DNA of 64,000 bases from positions 5,464,472 to 5,528,471 of the forward strand of contig BCIA01000005.1 in NCBI GenBank assembly GCA_001599815.1, in the 5' to 3' direction. The translations under genes were made by a program, and so were the position numbers. This document shows, piece by piece, positions 35,386 through 45,956 of the stretch (positions are counted from its first letter, which is position 1; every line of letters starts with the position of its first letter). This DNA is from Furcasterigmium furcatum (Eukaryota > Ascomycota > Sordariomycetes > Glomerellales > Plectosphaerellaceae). Below the pieces are notes generated by a model. That model was not told the DNA's origin. It saw only the letters and a program-made list of their open reading frames with translations, and made no database searches.

Positions 35386-35598
35386 GATTGAGATAGAGAT
35401 GACTCGACAGATACGATCTAAACCGAGCTACAGAAGAGGCAGGTGGTTGAGCAGGCAGATGGACGACTGGAATGAGCTTCAGAGGAGGCAGCTCTTGGCT
35501 CGATGATGTGAGTCTGTCCCTACACAAAATCCAGGCTCCCTCTCCAGTAGGTCCTGATATGGCCGTTGAGGCCCCACTCTCTCCACCGGGGCCCCTTG

Positions 35599-35610
35599 GG
35601 ACCGGAGTAC
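35599..35610 (+). promoter_or_regulatory. Cluster motif copy 3, GGACCGGAGTAC
   Basis: Exact 12-mer match to the copies at 24.88 and 40.34 kb. It lies 214 bp upstream of the OMT start and 194 bp upstream of the phenol hydroxylase start. Confidence 0.6.
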
Positions 35611-35639
35611 GCGGGCCCCACGTGCCGGACTGGACCGGG

Positions 35640-35649
35640 GGACCGGAGT
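35640..35649 (+). promoter_or_regulatory. Cluster motif copy 4, GGACCGGAGT
   Basis: Exact 10-mer in the same orientation as copy 3, 41 bp further on (start to start), followed by GCCGG. It lies 155 bp upstream of the phenol hydroxylase start. Confidence 0.6.
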
Positions 35650-35803
35650 GCCGGAACCTGCCGCCCCGCCCGCCTCGGCGGCGGATGGCCGAGTGGCCCC
35701 ACATTTGAACTCGTTATGAAGTGGGAATCAGGGGCCAGACGGCTTTCCCAGGGAAGCCGACGAGGTGACCACCAAACAGATCTGCGACCCCAATCATTCC
35801 AAG

Positions 35804-38518
35804 ATGGCCACCAAGATACCAGCGTACACCTGGGAGAATGGCTTCCGTCAGCCGGCGTCGTCCTCGTCCCCTGAAAACCCTTGGTCGTGGCCCAAGAGCC
35901 GCCTCCAAGAGGAAGACAAGCCATCTGATGATGTGAGCGGTGCTTACGTCACGCCTCCATCCGTCGAGCTCACGACGTCGACGACGCACAACCATCTCGG
36001 CGTCAACGTCATCCGTCACTGGCCCAGCCTCTACGATGGGACCAATACCCCCCATGGCGTGCCGTCGTGGTGGACCCCGAAGAGTGAAGTCGACGTTCTC
36101 ATCTGTGGAGGTAAGATCCACTATGGGGATGCACCAGGTTGCCCCAGATCTAGCCGCTGACTGATGTATCTCGTCCGTGAACAGCTGGTCCTAGCGGACT
36201 CCAGGTCGCTGTCAGTCTGGCCAGGCAGGGCGTCTCATTCCGGATTATTGGTACGTTGACTGTCGAAACACTTTCCTTCCAAGATGCGGTGGCAGCACCG
36301 GTGTGGATCAAAGGACTCATACCGGAGGCATACTGAGCTTCATCTGAGTATGGACACGGTTTAACTGTATCTACACAGACAAGGCCGACGGGCCGCTCAC
36401 CGCTGGCCGCGGCGATGGCGTCCAGCCTAGATTTCTGGAGACCATCTCTCAGTGGGGACTCTCGACCGAGATCCACGAGGAAGGGCCCTTGATCGAGCGC
36501 ACGGCGATCTACAAGGATGGCCGCAAGCTCCTTTTCAACCGCTCGCACCAGTCGGACTCACGGTACCGCGGCCTTCACATCATCACGCAGGGCCAGATTG
36601 AGCGGATTTACCTGAGAGACCTGGCGAGGCACCAAGCCATCGTGGAGCGGAGCTGCGTCGCTGTCGGGTTCGACGTCGACGCGCCCACTGACGGCTCAGC
36701 TCCCTCGCACCCGGTGCGAGCCACGTTGCAGAATTCTCGCACTGGGAAGGAGGAGGTCGTGAAGGCGAAGTTCCTTATCGGCAGTGATGGTGCCTCGAGC
36801 TCCGTCCGCAAGTCGTTGAACATCGCCTTTGACGGTGTCAGCACCGATATCTACTGGGGCATCATGGACTGCATTTTCGAGTCCGACTATCCCCACGCCT
36901 GGGTATTTGGGCAAGTCTAGACACCTCGATGATCGAGAGAACACCGCCGGACTAACAATCCCCTCAGGTCGGTCATCAGCTCGAAGCACGGCGGATGTGT
37001 CATCATCCCCCGGGAAGACGGCTACATCAGGTACGGTTGTCCCGTACTCGGGGTGAGAAAGACACACTAACACGGAATCAGGCTGTACACTCAGCTGGAC
37101 ATCTCCCTTACTGGTCCCATCGGAGCCTCGAGGCAGGCCAGCGACCCGACCTTTGCTGAGTCCGGCGGCAGGGTCGATGTTCACTCCATCACGCCAGAGG
37201 AGGTTCTCGAGCAGGCCAACCGGATCTTCAGTCCATACAAGCTCAAGTTCGCGGCGCCGCTGAGCTGGTTTGCCATCTGGAAGAGTATGTCAATCCCCGT
37301 TAGCGCCGTGCTGTCAACTACCGCCTCAGTCGCAGACTGCTGACATTGTTGCTTTCTGGGTAGTCTCCGAGAGAGTTGCTCGCTCGTTCTCATCGCCCGA
37401 CATGAGGGTGCACCTGGTAGGCGATGCCGCGTAGGTTGCCCATCGAGCAGATGCATCGTGCGCACATGCTGACTATTGACAACAGTCACGTCCACAGTGT
37501 CATGGGTGCCTTTGGCCTCAACGGCTCCATCCTCGACGCCGCCAACCTCGCTTGGAAGGTCGGTCTCGTCGCCAAAGACAAGGCCCGGCTTGACGTCCTC
37601 ATGCCCACCTACAACAGTGAGCGCCGCAAGCACGCCGTGCGCATCATTGAGGTCTCGGGCTCGTATCTCCGTTTCGTCTGCGGGTCGGTGCTGCCGCTGC
37701 CCAACCTGCGGGACTTGGATGCCCTCAAGGCCGACGATGAGAGGAGGGCTCTCTTGAGTAATGGTTCTGGTGAGCCCGTCGTCAAGTTGACCAACGGGCA
37801 TGCCGAGTCGAAGATCACCAGCACCACAAACGGCACGAAGCAAAACAGTGAGGTCGATAGTCACCATGGGCCGGGCAACTCCCAGGCCGAGGACCTCGAG
37901 TTCCTCGGGGGCTTCTTCAAAGCCCACGGACAGTTCCTCCTCGGCGTCGACTGTCCGTACGACGAGTCTGCGGTCGCCTCGTCCTCTGCGGACCTCTCTC
38001 CCGCAAGCGGTGCGCCACCCGCCATCCGCGTCAAGAACGGAGTCCGAGCTCCCAACCCTCGTCTCTGCTTCTCCTCTGCCGAGTCAGGGTACCTTTACGA
38101 CAAGCTTGCGGGGCCACCTCGCTTCCACCTAGTTCTGTTTGCGTCTTCGCTGGCGGGCACGGAAGTGCGGCGGCGCGTCGACGCCTTTTTCGGCTACCTC
38201 AACAGTCCCGAGAGCTTCTACGCTCGGTTTGGTGGGTCCGACCGCTTCCATGTGGTTGTCGTCCTGAAGATGCTCCCATTCGAGTGGCACGGGGCGGATG
38301 AAGATGCCGGACTCGTGGCCATGAGGGACGCGCTGCCAACAGGCACGACGGTCCTCTTTGATGACAGGGCGCCCGATGAGGATGCCCATACGGCGTGGGG
38401 GGCTAACCATTTGACGGGTGGAGTAGCGGTTATCAGGCCGGATCTCTGGGTTGCCTTGACGGCTTATCCGGACGAGACGGAGGCGGTGTCTGGATTCTTT
38501 GAGGGGTTCCTGCTCTAG
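35804..38518 (+). CDS. FAD-dependent aromatic hydroxylase (phenol 2-monooxygenase type)
   Basis: About seven exons. The spliced N-terminus has the FAD motif VLICGAGPSGLQVAV, formed across an intron, then TAGRGDGVQPRFLE. The DG motif reads FLIGSDGASSSVRK. The second FAD motif is GDAAHVHSVMGAFGLN, also completed across an intron, followed by DAANLAWKV. A thioredoxin-like C-terminal dimerisation domain of the phenol-hydroxylase family follows. One intron (36911-36967) has the donor GCAAGT, the consensus for GC-AG introns; a GT donor does not keep frame. A low-complexity insert rich in Asn, Ser and Lys lies near 37790-37900. The start is MATKIPAYTW (35804); an upstream ATG at 35765 is possible. 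It should ortho-hydroxylate a phenolic ring with NADPH and O2. Confidence 0.9.
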
Positions 38519-38951
38519 AGGGGAGACACAATATTTCGGACTCTTCTTACCTCAATGGCCACTGTTTTAGTTCTAGAAACTGCAGCATCATGATCGACGG
38601 TTGAAAAGACCCGGTAGTGCATGGCACAAAAGTTCGGGGCGCTCAAGTTGATGCTGGGTGTTGATGCAGAAATGGAGCGCCGTTTCACGGAGTCCCAACA
38701 CCAACGTGGAACATAAGCGAGGAGTTCCGGCATCAAAGGTTGAGGGATTCGATGAATTATTCAAAGCTACCTCTAGTGAAAATTTATCAATCCTTTGACA
38801 ACTATTCAGTCCCCAGAAGTCGCCGGGGCAGGGATTTTAGTCAATGCACAATCTCGGAACAAACAAGATTTGATCGCAGTGGTTCATGATTGAAACGCGC
38901 CGCTCAAGAAGTCTACGGCGGGAGAACCTTGCAACTACATCGAGCTCAAAG

Positions 38952-40194
38952 CTAGATCGAATCCAAGAAGTCGACCGTATCTTGCAGGAGCAGCGGCGCG
39001 GAGTGGTGGTACATCAGCGCGTGCCCGGTGTTCTCGTAGACCTTGACGACATGATCCGCCGCCAGCGGAAACTTGTCGTAGACCGCGTACGGCTGGCTGC
39101 CACACTTCCTCGGGCAGAAAGTAGAATCGTGGTCGCCGATGCCCAGGAAGACGGGCCCAGTGTACTGCGGCGCCGTTACCAGATGGAACTTGAACGTGAT
39201 AGCCATGCCCAGGGTGTCCAGATCTCTGGTTTCAAAGTCAACCACCGCCGCCTCCTCGTCGAAGTCACCAAAGAAGCACGCCACCTCCCGTGCCTCCAGC
39301 GTCGGCTGCGTCTGGTAGAAGGGGTCCATCTGGCCCCAACGCTCCGGGTTGATCACGCTCGCCGTCGTCTGCAGTCCGGCCAGGAAGGCAGGATACAGCC
39401 AGAGATGGTCCCAGGTGATGCCGAGAAGGACGAGCGAGTCCGCGTCCTCCGGGTACTTGTCGGCGACAGCGTTGGCAACGATAGCACCAACGGAGAAACC
39501 GACAAGAGAGATCTGGGAGAAGGACTGGCCGAGGAGGTTCTCCGTGCGGATAGAGTTTATGATCTGGTGGGTGTTCTGGACGAACAGCTCCGTCTGCACA
39601 TCGAAGAGGCCGTCGGGGTGTGAGCTGTTGCCGCAACCTGGGGAGAAGCGTTAGTTGTCATCCGTCATCCCGACATAAAGAGAGAGATTCCTCACCAATG
39701 AAGTCAATCGCCAGGGTGGTGTAGCCAGCATTCGCCATGTGCCTCACCCAGCTGTACTTCTCGGGCTTGTATGGGAAATCCCACATGTGCTTGTTGAAAG
39801 TCGCGCCGTGCAGCAGCAGCTGGAGCGTGTCCTTGCGCTCGATGCCCGCGGCGGGCTCGCAGATGCGCGCCGACATCTCATAGTCGCCATCGACGAGGAT
39901 CTCGCGGTTGGCCCAGGCGTAGAGCGACTCGATGTCGTAGTTATCGAGAGAGAGGTCGCCCTCGACTGTCTTGAGAACCGAAAGGGGCACGGTGAAGTCG
40001 CGGCAGACCGGACCGGTGGTGTTGGTCGAGCCTGTACATGCTATGATTGTCAGTGAATGATTCAAGGGACCTCCGCAGAGACGAGGGGGTCGTGACGCAC
40101 GGCGCACTTGGCCCTCGACCGCTCTGGCCGCGGCGAATTGAGCCCCGAGCAGCCACTGGCCGGCCACAACGGCCACGAGAGACAGATGATGCAT
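38952..40194 (-). CDS. Secreted alpha/beta hydrolase
   Basis: The gene has two exons joined at about 39697/39638, where AIDFIG continues as CGNSSHPDG. The N-terminus has a hydrophobic leader (MHHLSLVAVVAGQWLLGAQF with small residues after it), a likely signal peptide, and NHSLT and TNTTG sequons fit a secreted glycoprotein. The fold elements are LLLHGATFNKHMWDFP (oxyanion turn), SLVGFSVGAIVANA (nucleophile) and GDHDSTFCP plus ENTGHALMYH (acid and His). The product is about 394 aa. It resembles fungal proteins often called AB-hydrolase/lipase in secondary-metabolite loci. It is divergent from the BBE-type oxidase, with a cluster motif between them, so both may act on an exported or vesicular product. 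Confidence 0.87.
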
Positions 40195-40341
40195 GGTTGA
40201 ATGGTGATGACGATGAGGTGGCGCCAGGCAGTATGGACCGTGATGAGCTGACCTTCACACCAAATTACGGCCACAGCAGACGCTGCTGTCGCCTTATGAA
40301 GCCACGCCTAAACCCCTGCATTCATGGACCGGGCGGCGTGC

Positions 40342-40353
40342 GGACCGGAGTAC
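40342..40353 (+). promoter_or_regulatory. Cluster motif copy 5, GGACCGGAGTAC
   Basis: Exact 12-mer in the 424 bp divergent promoter between the secreted hydrolase and the BBE oxidase. It is 148 bp upstream of the hydrolase start and 266 bp upstream of the oxidase start. Confidence 0.6.
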
Positions 40354-40618
40354 AGGTCGGCCGGGGTCCTTGCGGGGGAAGCTGTCAACAATTGAGGAGC
40401 TCATGCACCGCAAATGACTCTCAGGTCCCGCGTCCTCAGCATCGACGGGAGCCGGGGCTGGGGCCTAGGAACGCGAACACTCGTCCCTGCCAAGGCTCAT
40501 GGCGATGTGACACTGCACGGCTCAGGGCTCAAAAGACGGCGCCGAGCCCGGGCACATGGAGGCGCCGATCACTCGTTGACACATTTTCAAGTTCGGGCTT
40601 GTCAAATAACCACCCAGA

Positions 40619-42399
40619 ATGGTTCGTCTTTTTGTGGTAGCCGCTGCTCTGCAGGCCGTCGCATGGGCGCAACAGGACATCCCGTTCCGTGGTGCGGCCG
40701 TCGCAGCGTGTGTAAGTGGTCATGCGTGCTGAACATCAAGCATCAATTGGCTCACGACTACCAGTGCTCAGCTTTGGCGTCCCAATTCCCGAACTCGACC
40801 TTTGCACGGGACGACTCGGTGTCCTCGGCGTACTATGTCGAAAAGACGGCCTTCTGGTGTAAGACGTGACCGACACATCTCTGACTGCCAACCCGCTGAC
40901 CAGAGTTCAGCCGCCACCGCATGGCTCGACCCGAGCTGCGTCTTCCTCCCCAGCACCACCGCGGACGTCTCCGCCGCGGTGTCCCTCTTCGACGAGAACG
41001 ATTGCCCCTTCGCAATCCGTGGCGGTGGGCACAGCGCGAACCGTGGGGCCGCGAACATCGACAACGGCATCCTCGTCAGCATGCGCAACATCCGGGACAT
41101 CGACTTCTCCGCGAACAAAAAGACCATCACCGTCGGCATGGGCAACACCTGGTCCCAGATCTACGCCGTCATCGAGCCGCTCGGCTATCTGGTGGTCGGG
41201 GGTCGGTTCGCGACCGTCGGCACGGGTCTCGCCCTGGGCGCCGGCTTCTCTTACCTCGTCAACGACAGGGGCCTGGCCGTCGACAACGTGGCAGGACATC
41301 GCGTGGTGCTGGGTAACGGCACGGTCGTGGAAACGAGCAAACACAGTCACCCAGACCTGTTTTGGGCGCTCAAGGGCGGCTCGAACAACTTTGGCGTCGT
41401 CACGCACATCACCCTCGAGACGGTGCGGGCCAGCGGCATCTACGGCGGACGCGTGACGTATCCGCAGAGCGAGCTGCCTGCGCTGCAGAGGCTCACGTAC
41501 GAGTACCAGGTCAAGACTTCCGTTGAGCACCAAGACGTGCATGTCCTCCCGACGTACGTCTACGACGGCGCGACCAACACGACCTTTGGCTTCTCGCCCG
41601 TCGTGTACAACAAGCCTGCGAATGCCCTGCCACGCTCACTACAGCCCTGGCTCGAGATTGAGCACTCCAACTCGACCATCCGGAGGAGGTCGTACCTGGA
41701 CTTGGCATCCGAGCTCGTCGCCGGGTTCCCTGATGGCCTTGTGTATGTTTCTGGTGCTCTGCCGCCGGTTCGCCTTGCTGACCTCTCTTTCAGACAAACT
41801 CACTACACGTTCACTGTCTACCCCTCGGAGGCATACCTGTCTTTCATTCTGGCCAAGTTCACCGAGTTCTGCTCCAGCTTCGCCCACATCCAGGGGCTGG
41901 CCGGGCTTCACACCGTCATGCCGATCCCTCCGCGAGCCATCAAGAAGTCTGGCAAGAGCAATCCCCTGGGCCTCGACAGGGCGCGGCCGGGAAAGAGTCT
42001 GTCGGGTGAGTAGATTTGACCCATGAAGACCCGTTCATACTAACACCCTTATGTAGTCTTCTATCTCGGCCTTCAATTTGATCTCGAGAGCGACATCGAC
42101 GAGGTCTTCCCGGCCTGGAACGTCTTCATCCGCACACTCCAGGCGGAGGCCAAGCTGCAAGGCGTCCTGTTCCCTTACATGTGAGTGGCCGATCAGTCGC
42201 GCTACGTGAGCATACACTGACTACCAATGTCCAATACAGCATGTTGCCATACGCAGACGGAAGTCAGGAGGTGTTCGCATCGTACGGTGACCGGAATGTA
42301 CAGCGCTTGCAGAAGGTCCAGAGCACGTACGATCCCACTCTGGTTTTCCAGCGCCTTGTCACTGGCGGCCACAAGGTCCCGTTGTACCCGTTTTCGTAG
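40619..42399 (+). CDS. Berberine-bridge-enzyme-like FAD oxidoreductase, secreted
   Basis: Five exons are inferred; the first (40619-40711) encodes a signal peptide, MVRLFVVAAALQAVAWAQ. The FAD-binding PCMH fold carries FAIRGGGHSANRGAAN, whose His is the expected 8-alpha covalent FAD ligand. The second ligand Cys of bicovalent members is not seen, since the loop reads VVGGRFATVGTGLALG. Further elements are DLFWALKGGSNNFGVVT and a BBE tail, DPTLVFQRLVTGG. The second intron must use the acceptor at GTTCAG to avoid a stop, giving FWSATAWLDPSC. Fungal enzymes of this group oxidise alcohols or form C-C/C-O bonds on secondary metabolites, producing H2O2. The upstream gene is the divergent secreted hydrolase. 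Confidence 0.88.
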
Positions 42400-43021
42400 T
42401 TGGACCCGAGGACTCGGCCTCATCAAGTGACTTACATAGCCTGACGATGGAGTCATCCTCCATTTCGAAACCCCACTTCATTGTCCAGTACATATCTCCG
42501 TGCTGTGATTCCTTCAAGCTGTCTGCCGTGCCCGAAGTGTCTCCGAAGAGTGTGGTAACAGCAGTCACCCGCGAGACATACATCACCCGTAAGCCGGATT
42601 CCACGGAGCTCTGGAATAGCCCGAGGTCCTCGACGATGAGGGGTTGCAAGGAAGCCACGAACGGGGCGCTTGTGCTTGCCCCGAGGTTGACGTTTGAATT
42701 GAATTCGGTAGGGCTGTCGTTGTGCATGTGAAGCTGCTCGCCCTGGTCCAGTCTACCCTCGGACGGCCGCGGCACCTAGGTTTATGACGGACGTATCCTG
42801 CTCCGAAAGCCGATTTCGGCCATGCTGGCGTTGGAGTGATCCTTGCGCCGCTCCAAGAATCCGCGGCGAAAACCCACCTGTGGACTCACAGCAAAGGGTT
42901 GGAACCGAGGAACCCGGTGCCCTTTCACCTAGGTACCTGAAAGTCTTAAATACTCGTGGAATCAGCAGTTCTTCCTTCTTTGGCACATCAATCGCGACCG
43001 ATTGCTCAGGTCAGAAACACC

Positions 43022-43918
43022 ATGCAACAATCAGACGCAGACGGCTACCCGGAGAAGGTGCCCATCACATATTACCCTCCTAGCACTCAAGAAACCTTCA
43101 TACAAAATGAGAAGCAAATCAAAGACAAGCCGTATGCCAAGTACTTTCACCGGGAGCTCTACCTCTACGGCGACGTCCTCCAGCATATCCGCGAGAAGAT
43201 ACCCACTGAAGCCATCCTACCTCGCGAAGAAGCCCGCAGACTCCTAGAGCCAGGATACCACAAGTACGAAAACGGCTGGTGCGCTCTCGCTGACGGCACT
43301 GCTTATGTCACATCACGCACCCGCTTCCCAGGGGCAACAGGAGACATGGTGCGCTGGTGGTTCTGGTGGCACACTGTCGAACCCGAGCGATACGCCCTCT
43401 GGTTCCCGTACGACCACGTTGGCACCCAGTCCACGTACGCGGACCGGCTGCACCGCACCGACCTGACCGACACGCAGAAGTGGGTTGGCTCTACGCAACG
43501 AGTGACCGAATTCATCGGCGCCGCAAAAATAACCATCGACATCCACTTCGTGGACCCGGCACGCTACGGCCTGCCGTGGGGGAAGCTCAAGGCGGCAGGC
43601 TACGAGGCCGCGGCGTGCGCCGAGCTGCGCGACGGCCGTCTGAAGTTCGGCGATTTCTTGCATCTCTGGCGCAAGACTGACGACGGACTTGAGCTACGAA
43701 GTCGGTATTGGATGGCGAGCGGGATGCACTTTGAGATCATGGGCAAGCAAGTTGGCCTTGATTCTCTTGCTGGGGCTTTGGGGGTCAAACGTCGCTTGGC
43801 TGGGGAGAGCCTTGCGTATGAGCACTTCATCCACGACCAAACTGAGTTCACTAACCTGGCTTCCTTTTTACCGGATCTCTACGCGGACTACATGGCCGGG
43901 AGGGTTGGGAAGTATTAG
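43022..43918 (+). CDS. PhlG-like C-C hydrolase (2,4-diacetylphloroglucinol hydrolase family)
   Basis: This is a single-exon gene of 298 aa from the ATG at 43022; an in-frame ATG at 42956 would add 22 residues. It contains GDMVRWWFWWHTVEPERY followed by LWFPYDHVG, the signature of the DAPG hydrolase (PhlG) fold, in which a metal site and aromatic pocket cleave the acyl-aryl C-C bond of mono- and diacylphloroglucinols. Candidate zinc ligands include the His of WWH, the His in YDHVG and a later His in YEHFIHDQTEF, with Glu/Asp partners. It probably acts in the cytosol because no leader is visible. In this locus it could deacylate an acyl-resorcinol or acyl-phloroglucinol intermediate, or detoxify such compounds from bacteria. 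Confidence 0.85.
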   Translation: MQQSDADGYPEKVPITYYPPSTQETFIQNEKQIKDKPYAKYFHRELYLYGDVLQHIREKIPTEAILPREEARRLLEPGYHKYENGWCALADGTAYVTSRTRFPGATGDMVRWWFWWHTVEPERYALWFPYDHVGTQSTYADRLHRTDLTDTQKWVGSTQRVTEFIGAAKITIDIHFVDPARYGLPWGKLKAAGYEAAACAELRDGRLKFGDFLHLWRKTDDGLELRSRYWMASGMHFEIMGKQVGLDSLAGALGVKRRLAGESLAYEHFIHDQTEFTNLASFLPDLYADYMAGRVGKY

Positions 43919-44133
43919 CGGGGGCGATATAGATCTTTCACCCTTGAGTCAGAGGTGCAGCTACCCAGTAATTGACACTCTCAGGGGCCATATGATCTGC
44001 TTTAGGAAGATTTCAGGCGCCATGGAAAGTTGGGTAGATCCGTATTTGTTTCAAGCATTTGCCCTAGACCTTCTGAATATATAGATTTCCTTTTATCAAA
44101 TGGCTATGCTCTTCAATACCCACGTTTATCCTC

Positions 44134-45227
44134 TCATCCCGTCTTGTTCTCAATATGATGCACCATGATTGGAGGCGGGCAACTTATACCACTCGAGTCA
44201 TCCAAGTCTATACTCCTCGGACGAGCACCGGCATCAACTTTCGTGTCCGACTTTGAGTCGAAGCTGTCGGCACCATGCCCGGGCCACTCGTGCTTCTTGT
44301 TGGTGATGCGGAAATCGTCGGCAGAGTCGGGGCCGCCCAGCACGTTGAAGGGCAGGATCTGGGACATGCGGTGCCGGCTGAGCTTGTCGAGGGCGGCCTT
44401 GAAGTCGTCCAGGATGATGCTGTCGGTGAAGCACTTGAAAACAAAGGCGAACTTCCAGAACGGGTTGATGACGCCGATGGGGATCACCGGGGTCACCGAG
44501 AGCAGGTCCACGATAATACATATGAGGCTGATGGTCATGCAGAGGAGGAGAATGCCGAAGCGAGGCGACACCTTGACGATCGTGACAAAGCCGAGGTCGT
44601 AGCGGAACTTGATGTTCCAGAAGAGGTTGATGATGGTGAATATCCACCACGGGTCCCTGGCGGCCGCAGCGTCAGCAGATGCATCAAGCGACGCTGATAG
44701 AGCGGGCCACATACCGGAAGACAGCCTCATACGGTCGCGTGGCCATGAAGAGACTGTAGTTGCCGCCGTTGAAGAAGGCGAAGTTGGCGTAGATCTCGAG
44801 TATCCAGTACGGCTGGACGAGGATGACGCTGCCGATGTAGAGGAAGTTGCCCCGTTTCCCCAGGAACGGCTTGTTCTTCATCCACGCGATGACGTTGTGG
44901 AGGCTCCAGGACGTCAGGAGCAGGATGACAGTCGAGGAGAGAAACCAGCCGTACACCGGGGGGTCGAAGAAGATGAAGAAGCCGTTCGGGACCGCGAGAA
45001 TAAGCTGGGAACTCGTCAGCAACTCTCATGGAACGGCATAGGGGTCGGAACGGGCGTACCTCGATCAAGATGAGCTTGTGGAGAAGGGCGCCCCGTCGCA
45101 TGTTCGCGAGCGTGATGCCCATCATGATGATCAGGGCCCCGACCATGAAGCCCTGCGACCACGCCTCGAGGGTCACCTTGTCAACAGCCGTCGGCTTAGA
45201 CTGCTCCGATGTGAACATGTCGGCCAT
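44134..45227 (-). CDS. Polytopic membrane protein, uncharacterised, about 7 TM
   Basis: Three exons (45227-45060, 45004-44715, 44656-44134) total 981 nt, 326 aa, in frame. Hydrophobic segments follow in order: GFMVGALIIMMGITLA, LILAVPNGFFIFF, WFLSSTVILLLTSW, FLYIGSVILVQPYWILEIYA, DPWWIFTIINLFW, FGILLLCMTISLICIIVDLL and a further one at VINPFWKFAFVFKCF. The C-terminal 80 residues are hydrophilic (SDDFRITNKKHEWPGHG). The layout resembles fungal seven-helix membrane proteins found beside secondary-metabolite genes. I recognise no transporter motif and assign no function. A one-mismatch copy of the cluster motif lies 147 bp upstream. Confidence 0.78.
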
Positions 45228-45956
45228 CTTGACAGTTTGAGTGGCATTCGGAATCCAGCATGCCCGTCACAGGTTCTGTACTGGCCCTCTCTCGCCGGGG
45301 TCTGGGTCTGGTTTTGTACTCGTGGAGGCATCGCTTGGAGTCGCTGCCCCTCCTCCGGGGTGGCCGTGGCCCAGGACCGGGGTCCTGGTTTCTCGCACAT
45401 GCGGGTTGCTCTTGGCGAACGAATGACGGAAGAGCACTGCATCTGCTGGCAGACAGATCCCCGCGCACTAGTAATAGTCGGCCGTTCACCCCAGACTTGG
45501 ATGGCTTCGATTTGCGCTAGAGTAGAACGTTGCATGACTCGAGGTGAGGAGCTCGGCCCCATGTCCCTGGCTTTCCCCTCACCTTACCATTCTCCATTCA
45601 CTGCAACCCATGGGTTAGCAGGGTTTAGGTTGGAGCTTAGCAGGGGTGCGAGCTGGTGCTGGTCTGACTGAGCGTGGCACGACTTTGAGTGACATGGTCA
45701 CGAGATCACCGGGTCGGCGAGCCACTGTTCTGTCAGGTAGCTGGAGGTCTCTTTGTTTGCTGGCGTGACATAGCCCAGGGTGGTTTGATTTGTATTGGAA
45801 AGCTAGAAACGGCACCCTGAATTTGATGCTCCCTAGCCCCCTTAAGAAAAGGCCTCAGCAAACCGTTAGGTCGGTACCGGTATGGTCATGTCACTATCCA
45901 GCCATCCTGGTATCAACTCTACCGACTTGGACCCAAGCCGTCAAGGAATCACGCTA
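45228..45956. other. Intergenic region, no gene supported
   Basis: 730 bp between the membrane protein (minus) and the stop of the GH32 gene (minus). It holds the near-copy of the cluster motif at 45374 and otherwise no supported gene. Confidence 0.45.
45374..45383 (+). promoter_or_regulatory. Near-copy of cluster motif, GGACCGGGGT
   Basis: One mismatch from GGACCGGAGT, within an inverted repeat AGGACCGGGGTCCT, 147 bp upstream of the membrane-protein start. It may mark the right edge of the regulon. Confidence 0.4.

Larger units (their letters stand above)
35386..35803. promoter_or_regulatory. Bidirectional promoter of OMT / phenol hydroxylase
   Basis: This 418 bp region lies between divergent start codons and includes a GC-rich core at 35.56-35.70 kb with repeated CCGG blocks. 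It holds cluster motif copies 3 and 4. Confidence 0.6.

Noticed and set aside
40020..40130. Possible intron near the N-terminus of the secreted hydrolase
   Set aside because: A branch-like CTGAC and a TAG acceptor are present, but no donor of suitable phase and length exists, and the frame is open without an intron.
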